Positions 9,368 through 19,694 of a stretch of 64,000 bases of DNA are shown here, in pieces. The stretch is from Arthrobacter roseus (GTDB taxonomy: Bacteria; Actinomycetota; Actinomycetes; Actinomycetales; Micrococcaceae). The stretch is from NCBI RefSeq assembly GCF_016907875.1, contig NZ_JAFBCU010000001.1, forward strand, positions 2,976,001 through 3,040,000, written 5' to 3'. Position 1 is the stretch's first letter. Each line of letters starts with the position of its first letter. Position numbers and translations under genes: made by a program. The notes under the pieces were generated by a model that saw only the letters and a list, made by a program, of their open reading frames with translations, made no database searches and was not told the DNA's origin.

Positions 9368-10378
9368 TTAGAGCCTGGCTTTTGCCGCAAGCCCATCGCG
9401 CGGATTTGCGTCTTTGGTTGCCTCCGCAAAAGCTTTCACGGCGGCCTCGGCTTCCTTGTTCAGGTTCTGCGGTACGACGACGTCGATGGTCACCAGCAGA
9501 TCGCCGGTTACCTTGGACGTCTTCACGCCCCGACCCTTCACGCGAAAAGTACGTCCCGCCGGTGTCCCCGCCGGAACTTTCACCTTGACCTTGTCCCCAG
9601 TCATGGTTGGAACTTCGATCTGCGCCCCTAGTGCAGCCTCCGCGAATGCCACGGGCACATGGACCCGAATATTATTGCCGTCGCGGGTGAAGAACTCATG
9701 CGGGCGGACACTGACCGCGACCATCAGGTCCCCGGTGCCGGCTGGCCCCTGCTGTCCCTTGCCACGGACCCGAACCTTCTGTCCATCCTTGATGCCCGCC
9801 GGAATTCTGACGTCTAAGACCTCACCGGATGGCTCACGTAAACCAATCGACGTGCCGTTGATCGACCCACCGAAGGAGATCGTGGTGCTGGCAGTACGGT
9901 CCGCACCCTTGCGCGGGGGCGCCTGGCCGAAGCCAGAACCTCCGCCGGAGAATCCTCCACCGAATAGGTCCGCGAACTCTGGCGGCACGTTGCCTTGGGA
10001 GAAACCACCACCACCACCACGGCCGGGACGACTCTGCGACTGCCCCTGGCCGAACAGGCCACCGAAAAGATCCTCGAATCCGGCGTTGCCGGCCGCACCT
10101 CCCGCACCGCCTCCGGGCCCGCCTGCTGAGAAGCGCGCACCGCCTCCCATAGCCCGAATGGCATCATACTGTTGCCGGTCCTCGGCGTCTGACAGCACAG
10201 CATAGGCTTCTGAAATGTCCTTGAACCGTTTCTCTGCCGCGGCATCACCCGGGTTCTGATCCGGATGAAATTTCCGTGCCATTTTGCGGTACTGCTTTTT
10301 GATGTCGGAGTCGGTTGCGTCCTTGGATACACCAAGGATCTTGTAAAAGTCCTTCTCGACCCAATCCTGACTTGCCAA
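9368..10378 (-). CDS. dnaJ: DnaJ co-chaperone without zinc finger
   Basis: 336 residues from TTG 10378, preceded by GGAAAGGAC at good spacing; the product then begins MASQDWVEKDFYKILGV like its relatives. The J domain has HPD at 38-40. A Gly/Phe-rich region (about 75-155) leads directly into the two substrate-binding beta domains. The CxxCxGxG zinc repeats of classical DnaJ are missing, and the protein has no cysteine at all, so it has the class B (CbpA-like) layout despite its place in the dnaK operon. It stimulates DnaK ATPase and delivers substrates. It follows grpE after 96 bases that contain a strong hairpin. Confidence 0.92.
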   Translation of the reverse strand: MASQDWVEKDFYKILGVSKDATDSDIKKQYRKMARKFHPDQNPGDAAAEKRFKDISEAYAVLSDAEDRQQYDAIRAMGGGARFSAGGPGGGAGGAAGNAGFEDLFGGLFGQGQSQSRPGRGGGGGFSQGNVPPEFADLFGGGFSGGGSGFGQAPPRKGADRTASTTISFGGSINGTSIGLREPSGEVLDVRIPAGIKDGQKVRVRGKGQQGPAGTGDLMVAVSVRPHEFFTRDGNNIRVHVPVAFAEAALGAQIEVPTMTGDKVKVKVPAGTPAGRTFRVKGRGVKTSKVTGDLLVTIDVVVPQNLNKEAEAAVKAFAEATKDANPRDGLAAKARL

Positions 10379-10425
10379 GGACGTGTCCTTTCCGTTTAAA
10401 ATCTGAAGAGCATCAGCGAGTGGTT

Positions 10426-10464
10426 GGCGTGGGCCCTCGTCCACCGGGAACGAAGGCCCACGCC
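10426..10464 (-). promoter_or_regulatory. Intercistronic hairpin between grpE and dnaJ
   Basis: GGCGTGGGCC (10426-10435) and GGCCCACGCC (10455-10464) are perfect complements, extended inward by TCGT/ACGA across one mismatch. It lies between grpE and dnaJ within the operon and lacks a U-tract, so it may be a partial terminator or an mRNA stabiliser or processing site. Confidence 0.6.
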
Positions 10465-10474
10465 ACGGCCACCG

Positions 10475-11203
10475 TTAAGCTTCCGGTACAGCCACAATGA
10501 CCTGGGCTGCACGGAGCACCCTGTCATTCTTCTTGTAACCAACGCGCAGAATCTGGCTCACACTGTCAGAAGTGACATCTGCGCTTTGCTGCTGGATCAG
10601 AGCCTCGTGGATATTCGGATCGAAATCCACACCGGTTTCATCGATCCTGGTCAGCCCATACGTCCCCAGCGCGGTCTCCAGTTTGATGGAGATCGCGGCG
10701 AAGGGGCCGTCGGCCAGATCACCATGCTGACGTGCGGCGTCGATATCATCCAAAACGGGCATCAAGGTGTTGATGACCTCGATGACCGCCATATCGCGGG
10801 CAACATCCCGGTCGCGTTCTACGCGCTTACGGTAGTTGACGTACTCAGCCTGCAACCGAAGGTAATCGTTGCGCAGTTCAGCCATTGCATCCGTGGCCTC
10901 CGTCACCGACGCGTCGTCGGCGTCGCCCACCCCATTGAGGATGGCTTCCGCCTGAGACAGTGCATCACCGCCATCGCCGCCATCGTCGCCATCGCGGCCA
11001 TCAGCAGCTGACGCAGAGGCGTCTCCCGCTGTTGATTCCGCTACAGGGTTGGCTGCCTCCGAAGAGGCAGCCTCCCCGCTCGCGTCCTCGGCCTGACCAC
11101 GGACTTTCCCTGTCTCCGGGTCGATCTTCCGGTTGTCCCGGAACGTCACCGGTTCCTGTTCGTCGGCACCTTCGTGCCCGTTCTCATTTCCGTGATTGGC
11201 CAT
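10475..11203 (-). CDS. grpE: Nucleotide exchange factor GrpE
   Basis: 242 residues. A long disordered acidic and Ala/Ser-rich N-terminus (about 1-85) precedes a coiled coil and the C-terminal beta-wing domain, with typical GrpE segments such as RLQAEYVNYRKRVERDR and VLDDIDAAR. It releases ADP from DnaK in the chaperone cycle. The N-terminal extension is longer than in E. coli GrpE but common in actinobacteria. It starts 2 bases after the dnaK stop, so translation is probably coupled. Confidence 0.94.
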   Translation of the reverse strand: MANHGNENGHEGADEQEPVTFRDNRKIDPETGKVRGQAEDASGEAASSEAANPVAESTAGDASASAADGRDGDDGGDGGDALSQAEAILNGVGDADDASVTEATDAMAELRNDYLRLQAEYVNYRKRVERDRDVARDMAVIEVINTLMPVLDDIDAARQHGDLADGPFAAISIKLETALGTYGLTRIDETGVDFDPNIHEALIQQQSADVTSDSVSQILRVGYKKNDRVLRAAQVIVAVPEA

Positions 11204-11205
11204 GT

Positions 11206-13206
<2,001 letters not shown>

Positions 13207-13211
13207 TCAGA

Positions 13212-13232
13212 CCTGAGCGTGCCTGGCTCAAG
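13212..13232 (-). promoter_or_regulatory. HAIR operator 2 (HspR site) upstream of dnaK
   Basis: CCTGAGC, seven bases, then GCTCAAG matches the HAIR consensus in 11 of 14 positions. It lies 53 bases from operator 1 and just upstream of the -35 hexamer, so the two sites sandwich the promoter. Confidence 0.75.
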
Positions 13233-13357
13233 TTCTTCTGAGCGTTCTGGAGGAATGAAGAGAGGTACCCGACCACGGAACCCCTCGTGCGTCAAGGCCT
13301 TTGCTCTCAAACAGCGGTCATACACGCCAATCTCCTGATATCGGGGGTGTGATGTTT

Positions 13358-13377
13358 ACAACACTCGTTAGTGTTGT
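13358..13377. promoter_or_regulatory. Perfect inverted repeat upstream of the serine protease
   Basis: ACAACACT and AGTGTTGT are perfect complements around the 4-base centre CGTT, about 58 bases before the protease start. Symmetry and position suit a regulator operator. The regulator is unknown. Confidence 0.5.
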
Positions 13378-13395
13378 GATTATTTTGTTATCCAA

Positions 13396-13413
13396 GATGA
13401 CGATTTGGTCATC
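13396..13413. promoter_or_regulatory. Second inverted repeat upstream of the serine protease
   Basis: GATGAC and GTCATC are separated by 6 bases and end 21 bases before the start codon. It may be an operator or a leader hairpin near the ribosome binding site (TAAGG at 13423-13427). Confidence 0.4.
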
Positions 13414-13434
13414 AACCGATTAGTAAGGTTGAAC

Positions 13435-14433
13435 ATGAATAACAAGAAGATCGCCGGCGGGCTACTTGCCGCTTCGGCCACGGTACTTGCAGGAATGTTT
13501 ACCGGAATGCCCGCTCAGGCGGTCGGAACAGTGGACGATGACGCCAAGGCTCCCGCTGTTGTGAGTCAAGCCGTTACCGCGGGCAGCAGCGCCGACTACT
13601 GGACCCCGGAACGAATGGAAAATGCAATCCCCGGATCCGTGCTCGCGGAGCAGTCCAAAGCCCAGTCCTCAGTAATGGCCAAGGCAAACCAAGCGACCGT
13701 GCAGCGCGGAGAGCACGTCACCATCACCGGCAATAACAGCGATAAGTCGAAGAAGGGCAATGGCGCAGCCACTCCCACCGCGGGCAGCGAGAACCCCGTT
13801 GACCATATTGGAAAGGTTTTCTTCAGCCTCGGCGGCTCCAACTACGTCTGCTCCGGCAACGCCGTAACGTCCAACAACCAGAGCACTGTATCCACCGCCG
13901 GGCACTGCCTGAATGAGGGCCCGGGTGCGTTCGCCACCAAGTGGATCTTCGTCCCCGCCTATGAGAACGGCAATGCACCCTACGGCGAGTGGTCCGCGGA
14001 AGAACTGTTCGCACCAACGCAGTGGGTGAACCAGGGCAACATGGCCTATGACACAGGCTTTGCCGTCGTGGCTCCCCTGAACGGACAGAGCCTCGGTGAA
14101 GTAGTTGGCGCTTCAGGGCTCGACTTCAACGCCGAACGCGAACAGAACTACACCGCATACGGTTATCCCGCCGGCGCTCCATTTGATGGCCAGACGCTGA
14201 AGTCCTGCTCCGGCCAGGCAACCCCGGACACCATCAGCCCGGAATTCGAGACGCAGGGCATCCCCTGCGACATGACCGGTGGATCCTCAGGCGGACCGTG
14301 GTTCATCAACAGCGATAGCTCCGGTAACCAGAACTCCGTCAACAGCTACGGCTACGGCAGCGTGGACGCAATGTTCGGCCCCTACTGGGGAAGCGTCATC
14401 CAGGACGTCTACAGCCAGGCATCCAGCTCGTAA
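13435..14433 (+). CDS. Secreted trypsin-like serine protease (S1/V8-like)
   Basis: 332 residues from ATG 13435, with AAGG upstream. A signal peptide is followed by AQA-type cleavage near residue 25, a putative propeptide of about 90 residues, and the protease domain. The catalytic triad is visible as STAGHC (His157), YDTG (Asp206) and GGSSGGPW (Ser285). This is the chymotrypsin-fold family that includes V8-like glutamyl endopeptidases; substrate preference cannot be read from sequence. It is secreted and probably processed by propeptide removal. Monocistronic: a terminator hairpin follows at 14456-14493, and the promoter carries two inverted repeats. Confidence 0.9.
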   Translation: MNNKKIAGGLLAASATVLAGMFTGMPAQAVGTVDDDAKAPAVVSQAVTAGSSADYWTPERMENAIPGSVLAEQSKAQSSVMAKANQATVQRGEHVTITGNNSDKSKKGNGAATPTAGSENPVDHIGKVFFSLGGSNYVCSGNAVTSNNQSTVSTAGHCLNEGPGAFATKWIFVPAYENGNAPYGEWSAEELFAPTQWVNQGNMAYDTGFAVVAPLNGQSLGEVVGASGLDFNAEREQNYTAYGYPAGAPFDGQTLKSCSGQATPDTISPEFETQGIPCDMTGGSSGGPWFINSDSSGNQNSVNSYGYGSVDAMFGPYWGSVIQDVYSQASSS

Positions 14434-14455
14434 ACACTGAGACACAGCAACACAG

Positions 14456-14493
14456 CAACAGGGTCATACTGGGTAACCGGTGTGACCCTGTTG
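14456..14493 (+). terminator. Terminator hairpin after the serine protease
   Basis: CAACAGGGTCA (14456-14466) pairs perfectly with TGACCCTGTTG (14483-14493), and the following sequence is T-rich (GTTGTCT). It lies 22 bases after the protease stop codon. Confidence 0.75.
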
Positions 14494-14516
14494 GTTGTCT
14501 ACCCTAAGATGACACA

Positions 14517-15137
14517 GTGCTTCCCTCACTTTGGCTTGCCCTCGTGGGCGCGTGCCTCCTGATCAGCTTCACTCCGGGCGCCGGAGCCATCAACACCATG
14601 AGCAACTCACTGAACGCCGGATACACCCGCGCGATCTGGGGCATCACCGGTCAGCAACTAGCACTGATCGCTCACATCCTGATCGTCGCCGCTGGCGTTG
14701 GCGTTCTTGTAGCGGGATCCCCCTTGGCATTCAACATCATCCGCTACGGCGGGGCTGCCTACCTCGTCTACCTCGGGATCCAGAAGTTCCGCGAGCGTGC
14801 CGAACTGAACAACGACGCCGTTGTCCTCCACTACCACGAACCACGCTTTTCCATGTTTCGCCGGGGCCTCTGGGTCAACCTACTCAATCCCAAGGCAATC
14901 GTGTTCTTTCTGGCCTTCATGCCCCAATTCATCAAACCTGACCAGCCGTTGATTCCGCAGTACCTGGTACTCACGGGGACCGTCGTGGTCGTCGATGTGC
15001 TCGTCATGTGGCTGTTCTTTGCCGCTGCGGCCAAAACCTTTCAGCGCTTGACCCGCAACGCCCACGGCCAGAAGATCCTGAACCGTATCTTCGGCGGTTT
15101 GTTCGTCGCCGTCGGAGTGGGCCTTGCCGCCGTGTGA
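14517..15137 (+). CDS. LysE/RhtB family amino acid exporter
   Basis: 206 residues from GTG 14517. Five to six hydrophobic segments and the N-terminal pattern SFTPGAGAINTMSNSLNAGY (20 residues) mark the LysE/RhtB family, which exports amino acids such as homoserine, threonine or lysine with proton exchange. The substrate cannot be assigned from sequence. The motif NLLNPKAIVFFLAFMPQF is a second family signature. It starts shortly after the protease terminator, and the phosphatase gene follows after 20 bases, so it may head the operon with the p-aminobenzoate genes, although no functional link is clear. Confidence 0.9.
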   Translation: MLPSLWLALVGACLLISFTPGAGAINTMSNSLNAGYTRAIWGITGQQLALIAHILIVAAGVGVLVAGSPLAFNIIRYGGAAYLVYLGIQKFRERAELNNDAVVLHYHEPRFSMFRRGLWVNLLNPKAIVFFLAFMPQFIKPDQPLIPQYLVLTGTVVVVDVLVMWLFFAAAAKTFQRLTRNAHGQKILNRIFGGLFVAVGVGLAAV

Positions 15138-15157
15138 GGTACTCATAGAATGAACAC

Positions 15158-15655
15158 ATGTATCGGGTCATTACAGTCTGCACCGGAAATATTTGCCGCT
15201 CCCCCATGGCTGAAATCATGTTGGCCAGGGCCTTCATGGAGGCCGGGCTCCAGCATGTCGTGAGCGTGGATTCAGCCGGCACCACCGAGTGGGAGGTCGG
15301 AAAGCCGATTGACCCGCGTGCTGCGGCCAAACTCGCGTCGCAGGACCTTGCGAGCGCTGAGCACGTTGCTCGGCATTTTGAGGCGTCGTGGTACAGAGAC
15401 CGGCACTTGATTCTGGCCCTGGACCTCGATCACTATGAGCACCTGCGCGCCAACGCACCGGATGCCGAGTCGAGCCAAAAGGTGCGACTCATGCGGGAGT
15501 TCGAGCCCTCGTCAGCAGGGGTTCCGCTGCGTGAGCTGGGCATCTACGATCCCTGGTTCGGCGACAAGGAAGACTTCGAAACCACGTGGGCTCTCATCAA
15601 CGGCGCGGTCCCCGGCGTTGTGGACCATGTGAAAAACGTCGTTCGTGACCGTTAG
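15158..15655 (+). CDS. Low-molecular-weight protein tyrosine phosphatase
   Basis: 165 residues. The P-loop VCTGNICRSP places the nucleophile at Cys8 and the phosphate-binding Arg at 14, the CX5R(S/T) signature. The general acid is in the YDPWFG motif near residue 130. It hydrolyses phosphotyrosine in cytosolic or secreted targets; in mycobacteria the relative PtpA acts on host proteins, but here the substrate is unknown. Its last 11 bases overlap the start of the kinase-PabB gene, which implies translational coupling. Confidence 0.93.
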   Translation: MYRVITVCTGNICRSPMAEIMLARAFMEAGLQHVVSVDSAGTTEWEVGKPIDPRAAAKLASQDLASAEHVARHFEASWYRDRHLILALDLDHYEHLRANAPDAESSQKVRLMREFEPSSAGVPLRELGIYDPWFGDKEDFETTWALINGAVPGVVDHVKNVVRDR

Positions 15656-17675
15656 CCCCCGTCCGCTGCTCATTGCCATCGACGGCCTGTCCGGCGCGGG
15701 TAAAACGACGCTCACCGTTGAGCTCGCGGTCCTGCTGCGTGCGCATTTCAGCGTCAACGTTTTTCATCTTGAGGACATCTACCCCGGCTGGGACGGACTT
15801 CGGCCGGGAATGGAGCGTTATGTCAGCGACGTTCTGGCTCCCCTGCATACTGGACAGGTTGCCGCATGGCGGACCTGGGATTGGGAAGCGGGCGACGACG
15901 GTCCATTGCGGTATACAGAGCCCTCCGACGTCGTCCTTCTGGAGGGTGTAGGCGCAGCGTGTTCTGCGGCTCGGTCGCTTCTGGACGCAGTGATCTGGAT
16001 CGATGCGGCCGAGGATCTGCGCTGCCGTATGGCCTTGGCCCGTGATGGGGATGCGTATGCACCGTTTTGGGACCGGTGGGCGGAGCAGGAGGAGCAGTGG
16101 CTTTCTGCTGATGACGTCACCGCAGATGCCGACGTTGTTGTTAAAGGACACCAGGGTCCCGGAACTCCCGCACTCGTCGTCGAGGCGCTTCTCGAACTTC
16201 CCGCGCTGGCCGGAAGGCTATCCCACGTGCCCCGTCCGGCCCTGTCCGTGCGGGTTGAGAAATTGCCGGCACGCAATAATGCTTCAGCACTTTTTGCTGC
16301 GCTCTACGCCGAATCGGACCATACGGTCTGGTTGGATAGTTCCAATACACACGAGCTCAATGATCGTAACCGATTCAGCATTCTGGCCGACGATGGTGGA
16401 CCACATGGACGGACCGCACGGCACGACGGCGGGACCACTGTGCTCGCCGGTGGGCCAGTCACCGTGCGTATTCGGGAGCCCTTCTTTCGGTGGTTGAATG
16501 CCGTCTGGGCTGGAGCACCGGTAGAGACTCCGCCGGATTACCCTTGCGGGTTCACCCTGGGGTGGCTTGGATATCTGGGCTACGAGCTCAAGCGCGAGTC
16601 CGGAGGCGCGGACCGGGCCGGTCCCGCACGGACTCCGGATGCATCGCTGATTTTCGCAGGGCGCGCCGTCGTTCTTGATCACCTTGCTGACGTCGCGTAC
16701 CTGTTGACGCTCAGCGACGGCCGCCCGGATGACGACACTGAGGTCTGGCTGAATTGTGCCCGCAGCGCTGTGCTCAGGGCAGCAGAGACGTTCGACGATA
16801 ACCTGCCCGTTCCCGAGTGCGGCGACTTCACGGTGCGAGATACGCGGGAAGACTACCTGGCCAAAATTCTCTCAGCTCAGAACGAGATCCGTGCCGGCAA
16901 CTCTTACGAGGTGTGCCTGACCACGGAGTTGACGGCTCACGCGGACCGGCTCGAACCAGTGCAGGTCTACAGCTCCCTCCGCCGTGGTAGCCCTGCCCCT
17001 TTTGCCAACTACCTGCGTTTTGGAGATCTGCACCTTGCCGGTTCATCGCCGGAGCGCTTTCTCTCGATCACCGCTGAGGGGGCGTTGCGGGCGGAACCTA
17101 TCAAGGGAACACGTCCCCGCCTGGCACATCCTGAAGCGGATGCGGCCCTCCGGCACGAACTTGAACGATCGCCGAAGGACCGGGCCGAGAACATCATGAT
17201 CGTGGATCTACTGCGCAACGACCTCTCCCACTTCGCAGTCCCCGGAACAGTGGCCGTCAGCCGGTTATGCGCCGTCGAAAGTTACACCACCGTCCATCAG
17301 ATGGTCAGCACCATCGATGCGCAACTGCGTCCTGACGCTTCCCGTGCGGAGGCGATCGCAGCCGCCTTTCCCGCCGGATCGATGACCGGGGCACCCAAAA
17401 TCAGCACCATGGAGATTCTGGACCGGCTGGAGACGGGACCACGCGGGCCCTACTCCGGCGCGGTCGGCTACTTCTCGCTCACTGGTGCCGTTGAACTGTC
17501 GGTGGTTATCCGGACCCTTGTCATGCACCGTGTCGATGCCGGTTTCGACCTGAGTCTCGGCGTTGGAGGCGCCATCACCGCAGACTCGGTGCCGGGCGAC
17601 GAGTGGGACGAGGTACGCACCAAAGCGCACGGTGTGCTGACAGCGCTGGGAAAGCAGTTTCCCGCCGACACGTAA
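15645..17675 (+). CDS. pabB: Fusion of a P-loop nucleoside-kinase-like domain with aminodeoxychorismate synthase component I (PabB)
   Basis: 676 residues from GTG 15645. Residues 1-185 are a uridine-kinase-like P-loop domain: Walker A GLSGAGKTT at about 14-22, HLEDIY like the substrate loop of uridine kinases, and VVLLEG as Walker B region. From about residue 205 the chorismate-binding domain follows, with PIKGTRPR (Lys487, the PabB-type lysine that TrpE lacks), DLLRNDLS and PAGSMTGAPK. PabB makes 4-amino-4-deoxychorismate from chorismate with ammonia supplied by PabA, which is not encoded here. pabC lies 14 bases downstream. The role of the kinase-like domain is unknown. Confidence 0.88.
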   Translation: MTVSPRPLLIAIDGLSGAGKTTLTVELAVLLRAHFSVNVFHLEDIYPGWDGLRPGMERYVSDVLAPLHTGQVAAWRTWDWEAGDDGPLRYTEPSDVVLLEGVGAACSAARSLLDAVIWIDAAEDLRCRMALARDGDAYAPFWDRWAEQEEQWLSADDVTADADVVVKGHQGPGTPALVVEALLELPALAGRLSHVPRPALSVRVEKLPARNNASALFAALYAESDHTVWLDSSNTHELNDRNRFSILADDGGPHGRTARHDGGTTVLAGGPVTVRIREPFFRWLNAVWAGAPVETPPDYPCGFTLGWLGYLGYELKRESGGADRAGPARTPDASLIFAGRAVVLDHLADVAYLLTLSDGRPDDDTEVWLNCARSAVLRAAETFDDNLPVPECGDFTVRDTREDYLAKILSAQNEIRAGNSYEVCLTTELTAHADRLEPVQVYSSLRRGSPAPFANYLRFGDLHLAGSSPERFLSITAEGALRAEPIKGTRPRLAHPEADAALRHELERSPKDRAENIMIVDLLRNDLSHFAVPGTVAVSRLCAVESYTTVHQMVSTIDAQLRPDASRAEAIAAAFPAGSMTGAPKISTMEILDRLETGPRGPYSGAVGYFSLTGAVELSVVIRTLVMHRVDAGFDLSLGVGGAITADSVPGDEWDEVRTKAHGVLTALGKQFPADT

Positions 17676-17689
17676 ATTATGCTGGCCGC

Positions 17690-18577
17690 ATGACAGTTCT
17701 GGTGTTCCTCGACCCCATTCACCCCAACGGACGAATCGCCGACGCTTCAAAACCACAGTTGATGGCTACCGATCTGGGAGCCACCCGGGGGGACGGAGTG
17801 TTTGAGTCCCTGCTGGCCCGCGATGGTAAACCCCGTAAGCTTCAGGCGCATCTGGATCGGCTGGCAACCTCGGCTGCCAGCCTTGAACTCACGATTCCGG
17901 CTCCAGCTCAATGGGAACGGGCTATAGCGACGGCGATCGCCCGCCACCATGCTGAGGATCCGGCGTCGGAGCTCGTGGTTAAACTCCTTGTCACGCGTGG
18001 GGTGGAAGGTGCTTCCGCACCGACGGCCTGGGTCCAAGTATCCGCTGTCACTCGAAAGTCCCGACAGCAACGCGAAGCGGGCCTAGCTATCACCCTGCTG
18101 GATCGTGGCTACAATAGCACCGCCGCAGAGCGGGCCCCGTGGTTGTTGATGGGCGCAAAAACTCTCTCCTACGCAGTCAATATGGCGGCCCTGCGATACG
18201 CCCACGCCAAAGGTTTCGATGACGCGATTTTCACGTCCTCCGACGGCATGGTTCTTGAGGGACCCACGTCCACGGTCTTGTTGGCCACCGACCGGGATGG
18301 CGTGAAAACCCTGCAAACGCCGTTACTGAAGAGCGGGGTACTGCCCGGCACCACGCAGGGCGCCCTCTTCACCGCTGCGGACGCTGCCGGGTGGTGTCTC
18401 GGGTACGGTCCGCTGGTCCCGCAGGACCTGTTCGAGGCCGACGGCGTCTGGCTTGCCTCGAGCATTAGGCTGCTGGCACCGGTGAACTCCATCGATGGCC
18501 AGTCTCTAAGCACTACCTCGGACGCGGGAAACGCACTCACGGTGGAACTCACGGCACTACTTGAGTCTGCGCTGTAG
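17690..18577 (+). CDS. pabC: Aminodeoxychorismate lyase (class IV aminotransferase fold)
   Basis: 295 residues from ATG 17690; the in-frame extension overlaps pabB and is rejected. Fold-type IV PLP enzyme: the catalytic lysine is expected in LMGAKTLSYAVNM and the C-terminal motif FTSSDGMVLEGPTSTV is typical. Together with the neighbouring PabB it would convert aminodeoxychorismate to p-aminobenzoate and pyruvate for folate synthesis. A D-amino acid or branched-chain aminotransferase role is possible within this fold, but the pabB neighbour supports PabC. Last gene of the phosphatase-pabB-pabC group. Confidence 0.88.
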   Translation: MTVLVFLDPIHPNGRIADASKPQLMATDLGATRGDGVFESLLARDGKPRKLQAHLDRLATSAASLELTIPAPAQWERAIATAIARHHAEDPASELVVKLLVTRGVEGASAPTAWVQVSAVTRKSRQQREAGLAITLLDRGYNSTAAERAPWLLMGAKTLSYAVNMAALRYAHAKGFDDAIFTSSDGMVLEGPTSTVLLATDRDGVKTLQTPLLKSGVLPGTTQGALFTAADAAGWCLGYGPLVPQDLFEADGVWLASSIRLLAPVNSIDGQSLSTTSDAGNALTVELTALLESAL

Positions 18578-18720
18578 CTCGAGTACGTGGACTTGTGAAG
18601 AACTCGTCAGACGACTAACAGCTGCGAGGGCCAGAAAAACTCGACCGGCAGCCATTCAGTTCGCACCGTTGGGTCGCTAGGCTTGGACGTGATGACCTGA
18701 AGATGACGAAAGGATCTGTC

Positions 18721-18903
18721 ATGACTGAACAGAACAGCAAGGCCGAATCCAGCCAAAATCCTGATATCGGTGGCGGTTTAGAGGATATGGATGAAGGCGG
18801 TTACGGCGGCCCCGGCCCCCGCAACGAAGACGCAGAGGCCAAGGAACCGGAGTCTGACGATTCGGAAGACTCCTCCGAAAAGCAGGACGGAAACGCGGGC
18901 TAG
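18721..18903 (+). CDS. Small acidic hypothetical protein
   Basis: 60 residues from ATG 18721, preceded by GAAAGGA. The composition is Glu/Asp/Gly/Ser-rich without hydrophobic segments, so it is probably disordered and cytosolic. No domain is recognised. Its stop overlaps the stop of the convergent ykoC gene by a few bases. Similar short acidic proteins are common in actinobacteria, and translation seems likely given the clear ribosome binding site. Confidence 0.6.
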   Translation: MTEQNSKAESSQNPDIGGGLEDMDEGGYGGPGPRNEDAEAKEPESDDSEDSSEKQDGNAG

Positions 18904-19694
18904 CCCCAGACCAGGTTCCACGTGTTCAGGTGCATCGCAGCGGCCATCGCGGCGCCGGCCACAAGCACTCCGCCGAGAACCACCACCACGTCCATGCCCG
19001 CGTAGGTTGCTTTGCGCGCCCAGGTTCGATGCTCGCCTCCGAAGCCGCGCGCTTCCATCGTCACAGCCAGTCGGGAAGCACGCCGGATGGACTGCACCAG
19101 CAGCCCAAACGCCTGCGAGAGATTCGCCTTGAATCGCGCCCATGGGCTGCCCATCGATCCGACACCGCGTGCCCTCCGAGCCATGCCCAGCGTCCGCCAC
19201 TCCTCAATCATGAGACCGATCAGACGCATCGCAGCCAGCGTCCCCAATACAAACCGGTGTGGCAGCTTGGCTTGTTGCGCTAACGAATCCGCAAGGTCGG
19301 TGGGATCAGTGCTGACCATCAGCAGGATCCCGGGGAGCGCGACGGCAAAACTGCGGGCTGTGATGGCAACGGCCGCCGTCAGAGATCCTTCCGTGATGTC
19401 CACGTAGCCGAGGTTCAGCAGGATGGCACCCGAGTCTTCCGCAACAATTGCCGTGCTCCACCCGCCCAGAATGATCGCGACAGCCAGCGGCCACCCGCGT
19501 CTGGCCAAGGCGACCAGGCTCATCCCAGCCAGCGGCAGCAGCAGCAGTTCCAGTGCGAGGGCAACAGAGGCCGAGACCCAGTCAATGGATGCCGCCAAGG
19601 TGAACGTCACCAGGACGACGGCGATGAGTTTCGCGAGCGGATTGGCGCGGGTGAGTAACGCGGTGTTGTCCGGGTTGAACAGTTCATCTCTCAT
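18900..19694 (-). CDS. ykoC: ECF transporter T component (YkoC-like)
   Basis: 264 residues with about six hydrophobic segments. The EcfT signature is in the cytoplasmic helix region: LGTLAAMRLIGLMIEEWRT followed by ARRARG, and later TMEARGFGG, which are the Ala-Arg-Gly motifs that contact the ATPase. It is the membrane coupling subunit of an energy-coupling-factor importer. It overlaps the ykoD stop by 4 bases and is the last gene behind a TPP riboswitch, so thiamine or its hydroxymethylpyrimidine (HMP) precursor is the likely substrate. Confidence 0.9.
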   Translation of the reverse strand: MRDELFNPDNTALLTRANPLAKLIAVVLVTFTLAASIDWVSASVALALELLLLPLAGMSLVALARRGWPLAVAIILGGWSTAIVAEDSGAILLNLGYVDITEGSLTAAVAITARSFAVALPGILLMVSTDPTDLADSLAQQAKLPHRFVLGTLAAMRLIGLMIEEWRTLGMARRARGVGSMGSPWARFKANLSQAFGLLVQSIRRASRLAVTMEARGFGGEHRTWARKATYAGMDVVVVLGGVLVAGAAMAAAMHLNTWNLVWG

